The notes: generated by a model not told the origin, from the letters alone. A DNA stretch of 64,000 bases from Vibrio echinoideorum (GCF_024347455.1 NZ_AP025483.1:1178001-1242000); one strand, 5' to 3'. Counted from the first letter of the stretch, positions 9,795-21,528 are shown. A program made the numbers and translations.

Positions 9795-9913
9795 ACTGAT
9801 TAAATAGAATAAAGTTTTTGTTGAATGAGGCTCACACTTGTTATTTCAAAATGTGATATCGCTTCAATTAATGATCTTTCCAGTATGATACCAGGTTCAT
9901 TGATGTTGTTGAT

Positions 9914-9940
9914 AAAAAAAGCGCACCTAAAGGTGCGCTT
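9914..9940 (-). terminator. purR terminator
   Basis: Ten-bp stem GCGCACC-type (9919-9928 with 9931-9940) with seven A on the plus strand giving the U-tract on the minus strand. Confidence 0.9.
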
Positions 9941-9965
9941 GATTAAACTAAACTGAATTTATCAA

Positions 9966-10970
9966 TTAATTTAACGTTTTAACTGTGCTTCGCTCAACAA
10001 TTTCGGGGTGCATTTCGAATACACGTTTTTCATGGTCTTTGTCTTTGATGCGTTCTAACAAAATTTCGAATGCATTCTTACCAACACGACGCTTCGGTTG
10101 GTGAACCGTGGTCAATGGTGGAGAGAAGTACTCAGCTAACTCGATGTTATCGTAACCAATCACTGAAATATCTTCAGGGATACGAATACCTTGTTGTTGT
10201 AAGCGACTCATTAGGCCAAGTGCCATGGTGTCGTTAAAACAGAATACGGCTGTAGGGCGATCTTCCATTTTAATAATTTGATCAGCAGCAATCACAGCGG
10301 TATCACACTCAAAGTTGCCTTCAATGATTAGACGCTCATCAGTAGCTATTTTGGCTTCACCCAACGCACGTTTGTAACCTGCAATACGTTCTACACATGC
10401 TGCTTTGTCTAAGTGGCCACTTAAGCAAGCAATCTTAGAATGACCGCGTTCAATAAGGTACTTGGTTGCCAGATAGCCACCTTCTTCAGAGTTATCAATG
10501 ATCTTATCGGCTTGAGAGGTCTCAGGGCCCCAATCCATGACAACTTTAGGGATATCAGCGTGACGGTCTAACATCTCTCTTAATTCTTCAGTTAGGTCTG
10601 AACACATAACCAAGATGCCATCTACACGTTTCTCTGCAAGCATTCGAATGTAGTCGCGCTGCTTCTCATAGATACCGCCAGTGTTACACAAGATCAAAGT
10701 GTAACCTTGACGGTAACAGTAACTCTCAACACCATCGATAACTTCAGAGAAGAATAGGTTGGTTGATTGAGTCACTAGCATGCCGATAGTGCGCGTTGTA
10801 TTACATTTTAAGCTACGAGCAACAGCACTCGGCGCGTAGTTTAGTTCGTCTACGGCTTTGTTTACTTTTTCTTGAGTCGCTTCTGCAACAAAACGTGTTT
10901 TGTTGATTACGTGAGAAACGGTGGTTGTTGATACGCCTGCTAAGCGAGCGACATCTTTAATAGTGGCCAT
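9966..10970 (-). CDS. purR: HTH-type purine repressor PurR (LacI family)
   Basis: 334 residues. The N-terminal LacI helix-turn-helix is [20 protein letters not shown] with the hinge helix around residues 48-57 (PSAVARSLK), followed by a periplasmic-binding-protein-like effector domain (about 60-330). The sequence pattern is that of PurR, which binds hypoxanthine or guanine and represses purine synthesis genes. Length is near the 341 of E. coli. The start has AGGA 7 bases upstream. A GCAAACG PurR-like half-site lies at the predicted transcription start (11173-11180), consistent with autoregulation. The 5' leader is long and contains a terminator, described separately. Confidence 0.95.
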   Translation of the reverse strand: MATIKDVARLAGVSTTTVSHVINKTRFVAEATQEKVNKAVDELNYAPSAVARSLKCNTTRTIGMLVTQSTNLFFSEVIDGVESYCYRQGYTLILCNTGGIYEKQRDYIRMLAEKRVDGILVMCSDLTEELREMLDRHADIPKVVMDWGPETSQADKIIDNSEEGGYLATKYLIERGHSKIACLSGHLDKAACVERIAGYKRALGEAKIATDERLIIEGNFECDTAVIAADQIIKMEDRPTAVFCFNDTMALGLMSRLQQQGIRIPEDISVIGYDNIELAEYFSPPLTTVHQPKRRVGKNAFEILLERIKDKDHEKRVFEMHPEIVERSTVKTLN

Positions 10971-11077
10971 GGTTTTATCCTATTAGAAGCTACTTTCCCA
11001 AAGTACGGAATAAAGTAGCCGTTAAGCTACTTAACTAAGAGCTTAAATTTGTAGGGCTCTTTGGGTACTAAAGTGCT

Positions 11078-11107
11078 AAAAAACAAAAAACCGCTATTGA
11101 GCGGCCT
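11078..11107 (-). terminator. Intrinsic terminator inside the purR leader
   Basis: Minus strand stem CCGCT-CAAT-AGCGG extended by G-U pairs, followed by TTTTTTGTTTTTT. It lies about 110 bases before the purR start and about 75-100 bases after the predicted promoter. A second perfect 9-bp stem (11118-11126 with 11145-11153) precedes it. Confidence 0.8.
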
Positions 11108-11186
11108 GTCTTAACACCGAAATGCTCTGAACTTAAATAAGCATAGCATTTCGTGAATGTTTCATATTTTATCGTTTGCGGTCACA

Positions 11187-11215
11187 ATTTTAGACTGACT
11201 AGAAATGACTCGCAA
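11187..11215 (-). promoter_or_regulatory. Predicted purR (or leader RNA) promoter
   Basis: Minus strand TTGCGA (11210-11215), 17-base spacer, TAAAAT (11187-11192). The expected start near 11180 coincides with CGCAAACG, one good half of a PurR operator (the other half is poor). The transcript would run through the two hairpins before reaching purR. Confidence 0.6.
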
Positions 11216-11244
11216 TAAAATTCACCCAGAAATCCGGGTGAATT
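11213..11244 (-). terminator. torD terminator
   Basis: Nine-bp stem AATTCACCC/GGGTGAATT (11219-11227 with 11236-11244) with TTTATT after it on the minus strand; the T-tract is short. Confidence 0.7.
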
Positions 11245-11286
11245 GTCACATTCTATTGAATTTATTTACTTAGATATCCACTTAGC

Positions 11287-11934
11287 TTATTCACCCGCCA
11301 AATATTGAATGTCTAAATTGCAAAATGCGAGTAACAAAGACGAGACGGAAGCGTAGAAACCAAACTGGTCAACATCATGACATTTCACATTGAACTTTGG
11401 CACCCAAGTAAGGAGTTGTTGTTCGACAAACTGTTGTTGAACGGCGAACGATTTCTCTAACTCTTCTTCAAGCTCAGTTTCGTTAGAACGGATGATTAAG
11501 TTGCCAAGGAAATCGAGTTCGATAGCTATGTGGTCTGCGGGCTCTTTTAAATCTTTGTTCACGACCAGGTTGTGCTTAGCCATGATGTCTTCCATATCTT
11601 TAGCTGGCTTGTCGTTCAATAGACCCGTTTCGCCGATATACATTGAAGCGTAAGGCAGAGCACCATGTTTATCTGTCTTTAAGAAAAGATCGCAGAAATC
11701 AGCAGACAGTTCCAGTTGGGCATCTTCACGTGTTTGTAAACGATTTAGTGCGTCTACAAGCTTATCAATTGAAGGCTTCAGAGTTTCATTTTCGCCTAAA
11801 CCAGTAAGGAAAGAACGAATTTCAACAGAATGGTAGTGATCGAGTTCTTCTTGAGTTAGCTCTTTGGCAAATAAGCTTGATAGCCACCAGTATATTTCTG
11901 CTCTTTGTTCGTTGAACGCTTTCGTATCTTTCAT
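11287..11934 (-). CDS. torD: TorD-type molybdoenzyme chaperone
   Basis: 215 residues, all-helical TorD/DmsD family. It contains the [20 protein letters not shown] segment and the [14 protein letters not shown] motif that marks TorD proteins. TorD binds the Tat signal and cofactor pocket of trimethylamine N-oxide reductase TorA in the cytoplasm and helps molybdenum cofactor insertion. No torC, torA or torS gene is in the window, so its partner is encoded elsewhere. It is divergent from torR, a common Vibrio pairing. It could serve another Tat-exported molybdoenzyme; the torR neighbour favours TorA. Confidence 0.9.
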   Translation of the reverse strand: MKDTKAFNEQRAEIYWWLSSLFAKELTQEELDHYHSVEIRSFLTGLGENETLKPSIDKLVDALNRLQTREDAQLELSADFCDLFLKTDKHGALPYASMYIGETGLLNDKPAKDMEDIMAKHNLVVNKDLKEPADHIAIELDFLGNLIIRSNETELEEELEKSFAVQQQFVEQQLLTWVPKFNVKCHDVDQFGFYASVSSLLLAFCNLDIQYLAGE

Positions 11935-12219
11935 TTCATAGATCCTGATTTAGTCTTGTGGTGTTACTTATAAGCATCTTGAAGTCACTAGGGCATAAGC
12001 ACACCAAGGCTGAATAACAAGGTTATTTGCGAAACGCAAAGTTACTCGTTAGTAGTAATGCCTATATTGAATTGCGATGGACGATAAATAGCAAGGTTTA
12101 AGATTGTCTTGTATCAAAAAAAATCCATGTTTCTGGCTTTTATCTTCAGTACCACTAGAATTGTTACTAGTTATGAATAGAATAGTCACTGAAACTATTA
12201 AATAAGAAAAGTGGTGTAG

Positions 12220-12933
12220 ATGAGCTATCACGTATTAGTCGTAGAAGATGATGTGGTAACCCGCAGTAAACTGGTTGGATATTTCCAGAACGAAGGTTAC
12301 ACAGTGAGCGAAGCGGAAAGCGGCGCTCAAATGAGAAAGGTGTTGGAAGAAAACAACGTTGATCTCATTATGCTGGACATCAACTTACCAGGCGAAGATG
12401 GATTGATGCTAACTCGCGAATTACGCAGTCAATCAGACATTGGAATTATTTTAGTTACTGGACGCACGGATAGCATCGACAAAATCGTTGGCCTAGAAAT
12501 GGGCGCAGATGATTATGTTACTAAACCATTCGAACTTCGCGAGTTGTTGGTTCGAGTTAAAAACTTACTTTGGCGTATTGCTGCCGCTCGCAAAACCGCG
12601 GCGGGAACGGTAGAACAAACAGAAGATGAGTCTGTTGTTCGTTTTGGTGAATGGACGTTTGATATTCCTCGCCGTGCGCTAAGCAAAAATGGCGAGCCGG
12701 TTAAACTGACTAAGGCTGAGTATGAGTTGCTAGTAGCACTCTCTTCTTACCCTAATAAAGTATTAAGTCGTGAGCGTATTTTGAATATGATTAGCCACCG
12801 AGTTGATGCGCCGAATGATCGTACGATCGACGTCCTCATTCGTCGTATGCGCGCAAAAATGGAGTTTGACCCTAAGAATCCACAAATTTTTGTGACGGTT
12901 CATGGTGAAGGGTACATGTTTGCTGGTGACTAA
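12220..12933 (+). CDS. torR: TorR response regulator (OmpR/PhoB family)
   Basis: 237 residues: receiver domain (about 1-120) with acidic pocket ED-D near residues 9-11, phosphoacceptor Asp53 in LIMLDINLPGEDG and the K of TKPFELREL, then a winged-helix DNA-binding domain (about 140-235). In E. coli TorR activates torCAD with TMAO under anaerobiosis; it is paired with a TorS kinase not seen here. The upstream 285-base divergent region has one possible TorR-box-like decamer on the minus strand (12171-12180, CTATTCATAA), too weak to call. Confidence 0.92.
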   Translation: MSYHVLVVEDDVVTRSKLVGYFQNEGYTVSEAESGAQMRKVLEENNVDLIMLDINLPGEDGLMLTRELRSQSDIGIILVTGRTDSIDKIVGLEMGADDYVTKPFELRELLVRVKNLLWRIAAARKTAAGTVEQTEDESVVRFGEWTFDIPRRALSKNGEPVKLTKAEYELLVALSSYPNKVLSRERILNMISHRVDAPNDRTIDVLIRRMRAKMEFDPKNPQIFVTVHGEGYMFAGD

Positions 12934-12975
12934 ACCTCCCTCGGGCGCTTTAATCAGCAACGAGTGACAAGCGTA

Positions 12976-13010
12976 AAAAAGCCGAGACACAGTTTATGTC
13001 TCGGCTTTTT
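12976..13010. terminator. Bidirectional terminator torR / elyC
   Basis: Fourteen-bp perfect stem (12976-12989 with 12997-13010), 7-base loop, A-tract and T-tract, between convergent genes. Confidence 0.93.
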
Positions 13011-13074
13011 TATTGCTTATCACATTCTTGATTATGAACTAACTCTTCTAAAATCAAGATATATCGATTTAATA

Positions 13075-13920
13075 CTAGGCCGCAGAAACTGCATCATTGT
13101 CTTCTTCTAAAATAGAAGGTTCAGGGATGACTACAGGCTCTTCAACATTATCATTACTTGTGTCTAGCCAATCGCGCAGACTTTGCCAAACTAACCCCAT
13201 CGTTTCGTGCCAATAACGTTCGGTTTGCTCAAGATAGAGCGCTTTAGGCATGTACTTATTCCAAGGTTCAACAATCCCTTCTTGTGCTAGGTAGTTTGTT
13301 GGTGCTGGTAATGGCTTCATTCCTGCAGCATGGAACTCATTGAGTGCGCGCGTCATATGGCTAGCCGATGTCACCAATACCATTCTTTTATTCTTAACAA
13401 ACGCTGCCGCTTGTCGTGCTTCTTCCCACGTATCTTTAGCAGTTTCAAGCAGAATGATATCAGGCTTTGCTACACCAAGAGCTAGAGCCACTTTAGCCAT
13501 CATCCTTGCGTTGCTGACTTCAGTGCCTGCGCCATAGCCGGACAAAATAAGTTTGGCGCCTGGGTAAAGACGCAAAATTCGAATGCCTTCACTTAAACGC
13601 ATAAGTCCAGTTCGGCTTAGTTCTGATGTCGGTGGGATTTGGTCGTCTACGACGTGACCACTTCCAAGAACCATAACGTAATCGATGGTGTCATCGACGG
13701 GTAAAAAAGCGGTGTGCTGCCTTTCCATTGGCATTAAAAGTTGACTAGAAACTGGCTGGAAAGCGATTAGGAAAATACCACACAGGGCTGAGAGGGTAAT
13801 TAGGCAACCTGTCTTCCTTTTGGTAGTAAACATCACTAGGGCTAAGCCCAGAAAAGCGAGAATTAACATTGCTGGCAGTGGCATCAGTAACGAAGACACT
13901 ACTTTTTTCAGCTCAAACAT
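13075..13920 (-). CDS. elyC: Envelope biogenesis factor ElyC (DUF218)
   Basis: 281 residues. Two N-terminal membrane segments (about 10-28 and 35-54) are followed by a periplasmic or cytoplasmic DUF218 domain with VMVLGSGH, GAKLILSGYG, ETAKDTWEEA and VLVTSASHMTRAL motifs. ElyC of E. coli is needed for normal peptidoglycan and lipid carrier metabolism at low temperature. The start is set at the Met beginning MFELKKVV, as in E. coli (MFTLKKV); an in-frame Met 33 codons upstream adds an unlike extension. It is divergent from cmoM, as in enterics. The acidic C-terminal tail is longer than in E. coli. Confidence 0.9.
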   Translation of the reverse strand: MFELKKVVSSLLMPLPAMLILAFLGLALVMFTTKRKTGCLITLSALCGIFLIAFQPVSSQLLMPMERQHTAFLPVDDTIDYVMVLGSGHVVDDQIPPTSELSRTGLMRLSEGIRILRLYPGAKLILSGYGAGTEVSNARMMAKVALALGVAKPDIILLETAKDTWEEARQAAAFVKNKRMVLVTSASHMTRALNEFHAAGMKPLPAPTNYLAQEGIVEPWNKYMPKALYLEQTERYWHETMGLVWQSLRDWLDTSNDNVEEPVVIPEPSILEEDNDAVSAA

Positions 13921-14035
13921 ATCCGAATAGTCCGAAAAAACATCACTTAGTAGTAAAAAGAGACATCGCCTCTTTATTCCTGAAATTCCTGTGACAGAAT
14001 AGCAGGCACGATAGGACATAATAACTCAAGTAGCC

Positions 14036-14821
14036 GTGACTGAAGACCGTAATTTCGACGATATTGCCCACAAATTTGCAAAAAACATTTACGGCTCTGA
14101 CAAAGGAGAGATCCGTCAGATCATCGTATGGGAAGATTTAGAACAAGCTTTGAGCAAATTTGAGCAATCAGCTTCGCCGCTGCATGTGCTTGATGCTGGA
14201 GGCGGCCTTGCGCAGATGTCGCAAAAAATTGCGTCGCTTGGGCATAACGTTTCTCTTTGCGACCTCTCTTCTGAAATGCTGAAGCTAGCAGAAGAAAGTA
14301 TCAGCGAAGCGGGCTTGTTAGATCAGTATCGATTTATCCATTCTCCAGTGCAAAGCGTGGCAGAACATCTCGATGATAAAGTCGACTTTGTGATGTTTCA
14401 TGCTGTGATGGAGTGGTTAGCGAATCCGAAAGAGGCGCTTGATTTATTACTAGAACAAGTAAAACCGGGTGGTATTGCCTCGATAATGTTTTATAACCAT
14501 CACGGATTAGTCCTGAAAAATGTGATTTGTGGCAACATTCCTCATGTATTGAATGGGATGCCACATCGAAAACGGTTTAAGCTGCAACCACAAAAAGGCT
14601 TGAAGCCTGAAGAGGTTTATCAATGGATAGAAGACGCTGGTCTAGAAATCTGTGGTAAGTCAGGCATTCGCTCATTCAGTGACTACATAGGTAATATGGA
14701 GTACATGGGTGATTACCAATTTGAAGATGTATTGGAACTAGAAAAACAGCTATGTCGCCAAGAGCCATATCTGTCGCTAGGCCGTTATATTCACGTTTGG
14801 GCTCAAAAACCTGCGCAATAG
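14036..14821 (+). CDS. cmoM: tRNA 5-carboxymethoxyuridine methyltransferase CmoM
   Basis: 261 residues, GTG start giving VTEDRNFDDIAHKFAKNIYG, which matches the E. coli CmoM (SmtA) N-terminus. The SAM-binding motif is VLDAGGGLAQMS (near 50-60), and FHAVMEWLANP and FYNHHGLVLKN follow in family order. It methylates cmo5U34 of certain tRNAs to mcmo5U, acting after CmoA and CmoB; both of those genes are also in this window (29.8-31.6 kb). It precedes mukFEB, the same arrangement as smtA-mukFEB in E. coli, and may share transcription with it. Confidence 0.93.
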   Translation: MTEDRNFDDIAHKFAKNIYGSDKGEIRQIIVWEDLEQALSKFEQSASPLHVLDAGGGLAQMSQKIASLGHNVSLCDLSSEMLKLAEESISEAGLLDQYRFIHSPVQSVAEHLDDKVDFVMFHAVMEWLANPKEALDLLLEQVKPGGIASIMFYNHHGLVLKNVICGNIPHVLNGMPHRKRFKLQPQKGLKPEEVYQWIEDAGLEICGKSGIRSFSDYIGNMEYMGDYQFEDVLELEKQLCRQEPYLSLGRYIHVWAQKPAQ

Positions 14822-14946
14822 CAGCAGTGAATGTGGTAAAAGAAGCCACAACATGCGCTATGCAATAGTAAGAAGCCCGCGTCATAAAGAAATAGGCGTC
14901 ATATCTAATACGTTCGATATGACGAAGAACAGTAACAGGAACCACA

Positions 14947-16284
14947 ATGAGTGAAATGACTCAAACTGCCGAAGAGCAGCCAATTGATGAGTTGGTGGGC
15001 TGGGTCAAGCAGCATGATTTTTCATTAAACTTGCCACCAGAGCGCTTAGCATTTTTGATTGCTATCGCAGTGTTAAGCAATGAAAGGTTCGATGAAGAGT
15101 TGGGCGAAGGTGAATTGCACGATGCATTTACCATCGTCACTCGACTGTTTGAAGATACGGGCGAAGCGTCTGCGTTTCGTGCGAATAACGCTATCAATGA
15201 ACTGGTTAAACAGAAGCTCATTAGCCGCTTTACGAGTGAAATCACCGATGGTGCTAGCATTTATCGCTTATCACCATTGGCGATTGGCATCTCTGATTAT
15301 TACTTACGTCACCGTCAGTTCTCTAAATTAAAATTGTCTATCCAGCTTTCTATGGTTGCGGACGAGATGGCAAAAGCCATTGAAGCAGCACAGAAAGGCG
15401 GAACGCCAGGACATTGGAGAAAGAACGTTTACGGCGTGCTTAAATACTCTGTTGGTGAAATTTTCGACCAGATTGATCTTAACCAACGTGTTATGGATGA
15501 GCAGCAACAAACCGTTAAACAGCAAATTGCCGACCTGCTAAACAAGGATTGGCGAGAGGCGATCAACAACTGTGAAGCTTTGCTATCAGAAACCTCTGCC
15601 ACGCTAAAAGAATTGCAAGACACCTTGCAAGCGGCAGGTGATGAGCTGCAAACACAGATCCTCGATATTCAAGAAATTGTTTACGGTGACGATGAACTCG
15701 AGTTCGTTGGTGAAACCTTGTTTGGCTTGCAAATGAAGCTCGACCGAATCACCAGTTGGGGTCAGCAAGCGATCGATTTATGGATTGGCTATGACCGTCA
15801 CGTGCATAAGTTTATCCGTACCGCGATTGATATGGATAAAAACCGTGCCTTTAGTCAACGTTTGCGTCAGTCGGTTACTGACTACTTTGATGCGCCTTGG
15901 CTATTGACTTATGCTGATGCGGAAAAACTCACGGACCTTCGTGATGAAGCCCTTGTGCTTCGTGATGATGAGGTGATGGGACAAGCGCCAATCGACGTTG
16001 AGTACGAAGAATTTGAACAAGTGAATGATCTGCTTTCCGAACGAATTGCAGAGATGTTAAAAGCTCACAAACAGCAAGGTGCGCCAATTGATCTTGGTCT
16101 TGTGCTACGCGATTACCTCGCAGCACACCCTCGCACACACCATTTTGATTTAGCCAGAATTGTTGTCGACCAAGCCGTGCGCTTAGGTTATTCAGCGTCT
16201 GACTATCAGGCTATTCAGCCGGATTGGCAGGCAATCAACGATTTCGGTGCAAAGGTACAAGCAAATGTCATTAACAAGTACTGA
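14947..16284 (+). CDS. mukF: Chromosome partition kleisin MukF
   Basis: 445 residues, about the E. coli length (440). An N-terminal winged-helix dimerisation region (about 1-120) is followed by a long helical middle part and a C-terminal winged helix (about 370-445). MukF is the kleisin bridging the two MukB heads in the MukBEF condensin that organises the chromosome near the nucleoid axis. RBS ACAGGAACCACA precedes the ATG. Its last 20 bases overlap mukE, so the three muk genes are translated as a coupled set. Confidence 0.96.
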   Translation: MSEMTQTAEEQPIDELVGWVKQHDFSLNLPPERLAFLIAIAVLSNERFDEELGEGELHDAFTIVTRLFEDTGEASAFRANNAINELVKQKLISRFTSEITDGASIYRLSPLAIGISDYYLRHRQFSKLKLSIQLSMVADEMAKAIEAAQKGGTPGHWRKNVYGVLKYSVGEIFDQIDLNQRVMDEQQQTVKQQIADLLNKDWREAINNCEALLSETSATLKELQDTLQAAGDELQTQILDIQEIVYGDDELEFVGETLFGLQMKLDRITSWGQQAIDLWIGYDRHVHKFIRTAIDMDKNRAFSQRLRQSVTDYFDAPWLLTYADAEKLTDLRDEALVLRDDEVMGQAPIDVEYEEFEQVNDLLSERIAEMLKAHKQQGAPIDLGLVLRDYLAAHPRTHHFDLARIVVDQAVRLGYSASDYQAIQPDWQAINDFGAKVQANVINKY

Positions 16285-17071
16285 TGATTACATGCCAGAG
16301 AAACTGGTAAAAGCGATAGCGAACCCGTTGTTCCCTGCGCTAGACAGCATGCTCCGTTCAGGTAAGCATGTTTCAACAGAAGACCTAGACAACCATGCGT
16401 TGCTTTCTGATTTTGAAGTTGAACTACAGCATTTTTACCAACGCTACAACACGGAACTGGTGAAAGCGCCTGAAGGTTTCTTCTATCTGCGCCCGCGTTC
16501 TACGTCTCTGATTGGCCGCAGCGTTTTGTCTGAGCTAGATATGCTTGTTGGCAAGGTATTGTGTTTCTTGTACCTAAGCCCAGAACGCTTAGCACATGAA
16601 GGTATCTTCACGAATCAAGAGTTGTTTGAAGAGCTAATGGCGCTAGCTGATGAGAAAAAACTCATGAAGCTGGCAACCAACCGTGCTTCTGGCTCTGACT
16701 TAGATAAAGAAAAGCTATTTGATAAAGTGCGTACTTCTCTACGTCGCCTACGCCGTATCGGCATGCTGATCGCGATTGGTGAGACGGGTAAATTCCGTAT
16801 CAGTGAAGCGGTATTCCGCTTTGGTGCTGACGTTCGTATTGGCGACGATATGAAAGAAGCGCAATTACGTCTTATCCGTGATGGTGAAGCTGTGGTTCAT
16901 ACCCAAGAACCTAACCAAGGCAGCTTGTTGAATGAAGAACAAGCAGAAGCGGTATCAGAACTAGAAGTAGATGTAGACGAAAACGGTCAACAAGACATTT
17001 TTAACGATCAAGCTGACTTTGACTTAGAGTCGAACGATGGCGAACAAACAAAAGTAGAAGGTGAAGCATGA
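16265..17071 (+). CDS. mukE: Chromosome partition protein MukE
   Basis: 268 residues. Two winged-helix domains (about 10-120 and 130-215) and an acidic, disordered C-terminal tail (about 220-268, rich in Glu and Asp) longer than in E. coli (234 residues). MukE dimers bind MukF and modulate MukB ATPase. The ATG at 16265 ([14 protein letters not shown]) lies inside the end of mukF; an upstream ATG at 16247 in frame adds six residues and is less likely. The stop overlaps the mukB start in an ATGA arrangement. Confidence 0.95.
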   Translation: MSLTSTDDYMPEKLVKAIANPLFPALDSMLRSGKHVSTEDLDNHALLSDFEVELQHFYQRYNTELVKAPEGFFYLRPRSTSLIGRSVLSELDMLVGKVLCFLYLSPERLAHEGIFTNQELFEELMALADEKKLMKLATNRASGSDLDKEKLFDKVRTSLRRLRRIGMLIAIGETGKFRISEAVFRFGADVRIGDDMKEAQLRLIRDGEAVVHTQEPNQGSLLNEEQAEAVSELEVDVDENGQQDIFNDQADFDLESNDGEQTKVEGEA

Positions 17072-20000
17072 TTGAAAGAGGCAAGTATCAATCATTAACC
17101 ATGATCAATTGGAACGGCTTCTTTGCTCGCACTTTTGATATTGATGGATTGGTTACAACGCTTTCTGGCGGTAACGGTGCAGGTAAGTCGACCACAATGG
17201 CGGCATTCATCACAGCATTAATCCCTGACCAAGGCCTTCTGCATTTCCGTAATACAACGGAAGCGGGTAGCTCGCAGTCATCACGCGATAAAGGCCTTTA
17301 CGGTAAGCTTCAACCTGGCGCATGTTATGCCGCGTTAGATGTTGTGAACTCTCGTAACCAACGCCTACTGTTTGCGGTAAAACTGCAGCAAGTTGCCGGT
17401 CGTGACAAGAAAGTAGACATCAAACCGTTTGTTATCCAAGGCCTCCCAAGTCATGTGAAACCAACAGATGTATTGATTCAAAACGTTTCAGACAGCCATG
17501 CTCGTGTATGTCAGTTGAACGATGTAAAAGCTGCGGTAGCTCAATACGAGGGTGCTCACTTTAAAGCATTTTCTTCAATCGTTGATTACCACTCGCAAAT
17601 GTTTGAGTACGGTGTGTTACCGAAGAAACTGCGTAACAGCAGCGATCGTTCTAAATTTTACCGTCTCATCGAAGCATCATTGTACGGTGGTATCTCAAGT
17701 GCAATTACGCGTTCTCTGCGTGATTACCTTCTACCGCAAAATGGCGGTGTGAAGAAAGCGTTCCAAGATATGGAATCAGCATTGCGCGAAAACCGTCTGA
17801 CGTTAGAAGCGATCAAAACGACTCAGTCGGATCGTGACTTGTTTAAACACTTGATCACGGAATCGACCAATTACGTGGCAGCAGACTACATGCGCCATGC
17901 GAACGATCGTCGTAATAAGCTTGATCAAACCATGAAGTTCCGTGGTGAACTGTTTGGTTCTCGCGAAACCTTGCTTGATCAAAATAACTTGTTGAACCGT
18001 GTTCAAGAAGAACTCGAACTGCTGGTGGATCAAGAGTCAGCACTAGAGCAAGACTACCAAGCGGCTTCGGATCATCTTCAATTGGTTCAAACGGCACTTC
18101 GTCAGCAAGAAAAAATTGCTCGCTACAGCGAAGATTTAGAAGAGCTTAATGAGCGTCTCGAAGAGCAGATGATGGTAGTTGAAGAAGCTCAAGAACGAGT
18201 ACTTCTTGCTGAAGAGCAGGCAACCATTACTGAAGAAGAAGTGGATAGCCTGAAAACCCAGCTTGCTGACTACCAACAAGCATTGGACGTTCAGCAAACT
18301 CGAGCATTGCAATACCAGCAAGCGGTTCAAGCTCTAGAGAAAACTAAGCAGCTTCTAGGTGACGAATCTATCACAGCAGAAAGCGCATTAACTTTGGTTT
18401 CTGAGCTAAAAGCACAAGAAGAATCAAGCACTCAAACGCTATTATCGACTAAGCACAAATTAGATATGTCTTCTGCTGCTTCTGCACAGTTCGACAAAGC
18501 GCTATCTCTTGTTAAGAGCATTGTTGGTGACGTTGGGCGCAAAGACGCGTCTAACAGCGCTAAGCAAGCTTTAGAAAAAGGCCGTAATGCAAAACATGTT
18601 GTTGAAAACGAACAACAGTGGCGTGCTCAGCACCGCGATATGGCGCGTGATGTGGCACAGCAGCGTCAAGCAAAAGAACTGGCGACCGAATACCAAAAGC
18701 AACACAGTATCTTACTTACCGACGAAGCGGTTTTTGATGAAGAGCGTGAGCGCCATGCTATGCAAATCGAATCTCTTGAGTACGCTCAGGAAGAGCTTCG
18801 TGAAACTAAGAGTGACCAGCGTCGTGTGCAACAAAACCACGATCAAGAGATTCAGAAACTCGAGTCTATTGCTCCTGCGTGGATCAATGCCAACGATGCG
18901 CTTGAAGCACTAAGAGATCAAACTGAAGCTGAGCTAGAAGATAGCCAAGCGGTTATGACTCAAATGCAACAAGTGCTCGAAGGCGAAAAGTCTCAATCAG
19001 TAGCAAAAGATCAGTTAGCAACTCGCCGTGCTGAACTTGAGCAAGAGATTGAACGCTTGGCTTCTCCGGGCGGTTCTAACGATCCTCGACTGAAAGGCCT
19101 TGCGGACACCCTTGGTGGTGTGCTGCTTTCTGAGATCTACGATGACATCACGATTGGTGATGCGCCTTACTTCAGTGCGATGTACGGTCCAGCTCGTCAC
19201 GCGATCGTAGTTTCTGATCTTGATGGCATCAAAGAGAAGCTCATCGATCTTGATGATTGTCCTGAAGACCTTTACATCCTAGAAGGTGATGTCGATGCGT
19301 TTGATGACAGCTCATTCAATGCCGATGAGTTAGAAGGCGCGGTATGTGTTCAGCTGAACGATCGCCAAATGCGTTACTCTCGCTTCCCTGTGATCCCTCT
19401 GTTTGGTCGTGCGGCTCGTGAGCAACGTTTAGAAAAATTACGCGAAGAGCGTGATGTTGTTGTGGAAAACCATGCCAAAGCAGCGTTTGATGCACAAAAA
19501 CTGAATCGCCTATACCAAGCATTCAACAGCTTTGTAGCCAAGCACCTGCACGTTGCGTTTAACGCTGACCCTGAACAGGTACTAGTATCTATTCGTGACA
19601 AGCGTAACCAGATTGTACGTTCTTTAGCTGAATTAAACTCTAAAGAGCAACAGCAACGTAGTCAGCTACAACAGAGTAAACAAGCGTTGGGTGCGCTAGA
19701 CAAATTAGCACCAATGGTTCGTATTTTGGAAGACGAAACATTGGCTGAACGCCTCGCTGAATTAGAAATACAACTTGAACGTTTAAGTGAAGCGAAGTCT
19801 TACTTGAACGCTCACGGAAAAGCACTTATTTCGTTAGAGCAGATCGTTTCTGCACTAGACGCTGACCCAGAACAGTTCGAGGCACTAGAAGCGCAATACC
19901 AACAAGCTGATCAAGCTCTACAAAGCTTGAAAGGTAAAGTGTTTGCTCTGTCTGACTTAATTGAACGTCGTCACTACTTTGCTTACGCGGATTCTGTTGA

Positions 20001-21528
20001 TCTTCTAAACAAGAGCAGCGAGCTGAGCGAGCAATTGAAAGCTAAGTTGGTTCAAGCGGAGCAAGCAAGAACAAAAGGCCGTGATGGCTTGAAGCAAGCT
20101 CGTGAACAGATGAACCAATACAACCAAGTATTGGCAGCACTGAAGAGCGCGCACCAAGCGAAACAAGAAACGGTTCAAGAGTTCAAGCAAGAGCTACAAG
20201 AGTTTGGCGTTAATGCTGATGAAGGCGCTGAAGAACGTGCTGTACGTCGTCGTGATGACCTTCATGAGCGCTTGCACACGTCTCGTAGCCGTAAGAGCGA
20301 ATACGAGCGTACGATTACATCAACTGAACTTGAGATGAAAGCACTGGCTAAGCGCCTTAAGAAAGTTCAGAAAGAGTACACAGAGCTTCGCACTTTCGTT
20401 GTCGCAGCAAAAGCAGGCTGGTGTTCAGTACTTCGTTTAGCTCGTGAGAATGACGTTGAACGTCGTTTGCACAAGCGTGAATTGGCTTACCTAACGGCGG
20501 GCGAGCTTCGCTCAATGTCAGATAAGTCATTGGGTGCGCTACGTTTAGCTGTCGCTGACAATGACGACCTACGTGATTCGCTGCGTCTCTCTGAAGACAA
20601 CGCGCATCCAGAACGTAAGGTTTTGTTCTACATTGCGGTTTACCAACACCTTCGCGAGCGTATTCGTCAGGATATTATTCGTACGGATGATCCGGTTGAA
20701 GCTATCGAAGAGATGGAAGTTGAACTGGCTCGTCTAACAGAAGAATTGACGCAGCGTGAAAACCGCTTAGCGATCAGCTCTGAATCGGTAGCAAGTATCA
20801 TCAAGAAAACGATTCAGCGTGAGCAGAACCGTATTCGTATGCTGAACCAAGGTTTGTCGAACATCTACTTTGGTCAGGTTAAAGGCGTGCGTCTGAACGT
20901 TAAGATCCGTGAAAGTCACGAGATCTTGCTATCAGGTCTAGCGACTCAACAAGAGCAGCACAAAGACTTGTTTGAATCGACGCGTTTTACTTTCTCTGAA
21001 GCGATGGCGAAACTGTTCCAACGCGTGAATCCACATATCGATATGGGCCAACGTTCTCCACAAGTTCTGGGAGAAGAGTTACTGGATTACCGTAACTACC
21101 TAGAGCTAAGTGTTGAAGTTAACCGTGGTTCAGATGGTTGGTTACAAGCGGAATCGGGTGCGCTGTCTACGGGTGAGGCGATCGGTACGGGTCAGTCAAT
21201 CCTATTGATGGTTATTCAAAGTTGGGAAGAGGAATCTCGTCGACTACGCAGCAAAGACATCGTTCCATGTCGTTTGTTGTTCCTTGATGAAGCAGCACGT
21301 CTGGATTCTAAGTCTATCTCTACGCTGTTTGAACTGTGTGACCGTCTAGGCATGCAACTTCTGATTGCAGCGCCAGAGAACATTAGCCCAGAAAAAGGCA
21401 CAACCTACAAGCTAGTACGTAAGGTCTTTAAAGACCACGAACACGTACACGTTGTTGGCCTAAGAGGCTTTGCTCAAAACAAACCAGCATCACCGGTGCA
21501 AGAGCTTATCGAAGAAACTGAGCAATAG
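17068..21528 (+). CDS. mukB: Condensin ATPase MukB (SMC-like)
   Basis: 1486 residues, equal to E. coli MukB. The Walker A loop GGNGAGKST is at residues 34-42, long coiled-coil arms run through about 280-600 and 840-1170 with a hinge near 660-780, and the C-terminal head holds the signature region with [14 protein letters not shown] and the Walker B DEAARLD. It entraps and loops DNA with MukE and MukF and interacts with topoisomerase IV. ATGA overlap with mukE. A terminator lies 70 bases after the stop. An imperfect 20-base tandem repeat (TTGATAGC...) occupies 21532-21571 between them. Confidence 0.98.
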   Translation: MIERGKYQSLTMINWNGFFARTFDIDGLVTTLSGGNGAGKSTTMAAFITALIPDQGLLHFRNTTEAGSSQSSRDKGLYGKLQPGACYAALDVVNSRNQRLLFAVKLQQVAGRDKKVDIKPFVIQGLPSHVKPTDVLIQNVSDSHARVCQLNDVKAAVAQYEGAHFKAFSSIVDYHSQMFEYGVLPKKLRNSSDRSKFYRLIEASLYGGISSAITRSLRDYLLPQNGGVKKAFQDMESALRENRLTLEAIKTTQSDRDLFKHLITESTNYVAADYMRHANDRRNKLDQTMKFRGELFGSRETLLDQNNLLNRVQEELELLVDQESALEQDYQAASDHLQLVQTALRQQEKIARYSEDLEELNERLEEQMMVVEEAQERVLLAEEQATITEEEVDSLKTQLADYQQALDVQQTRALQYQQAVQALEKTKQLLGDESITAESALTLVSELKAQEESSTQTLLSTKHKLDMSSAASAQFDKALSLVKSIVGDVGRKDASNSAKQALEKGRNAKHVVENEQQWRAQHRDMARDVAQQRQAKELATEYQKQHSILLTDEAVFDEERERHAMQIESLEYAQEELRETKSDQRRVQQNHDQEIQKLESIAPAWINANDALEALRDQTEAELEDSQAVMTQMQQVLEGEKSQSVAKDQLATRRAELEQEIERLASPGGSNDPRLKGLADTLGGVLLSEIYDDITIGDAPYFSAMYGPARHAIVVSDLDGIKEKLIDLDDCPEDLYILEGDVDAFDDSSFNADELEGAVCVQLNDRQMRYSRFPVIPLFGRAAREQRLEKLREERDVVVENHAKAAFDAQKLNRLYQAFNSFVAKHLHVAFNADPEQVLVSIRDKRNQIVRSLAELNSKEQQQRSQLQQSKQALGALDKLAPMVRILEDETLAERLAELEIQLERLSEAKSYLNAHGKALISLEQIVSALDADPEQFEALEAQYQQADQALQSLKGKVFALSDLIERRHYFAYADSVDLLNKSSELSEQLKAKLVQAEQARTKGRDGLKQAREQMNQYNQVLAALKSAHQAKQETVQEFKQELQEFGVNADEGAEERAVRRRDDLHERLHTSRSRKSEYERTITSTELEMKALAKRLKKVQKEYTELRTFVVAAKAGWCSVLRLARENDVERRLHKRELAYLTAGELRSMSDKSLGALRLAVADNDDLRDSLRLSEDNAHPERKVLFYIAVYQHLRERIRQDIIRTDDPVEAIEEMEVELARLTEELTQRENRLAISSESVASIIKKTIQREQNRIRMLNQGLSNIYFGQVKGVRLNVKIRESHEILLSGLATQQEQHKDLFESTRFTFSEAMAKLFQRVNPHIDMGQRSPQVLGEELLDYRNYLELSVEVNRGSDGWLQAESGALSTGEAIGTGQSILLMVIQSWEEESRRLRSKDIVPCRLLFLDEAARLDSKSISTLFELCDRLGMQLLIAAPENISPEKGTTYKLVRKVFKDHEHVHVVGLRGFAQNKPASPVQELIEETEQ

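Noticed and set aside
12171..12180. TorR box upstream of torR
   Set aside because: One decamer with two mismatches and no second copy; expected by chance in AT-rich DNA.
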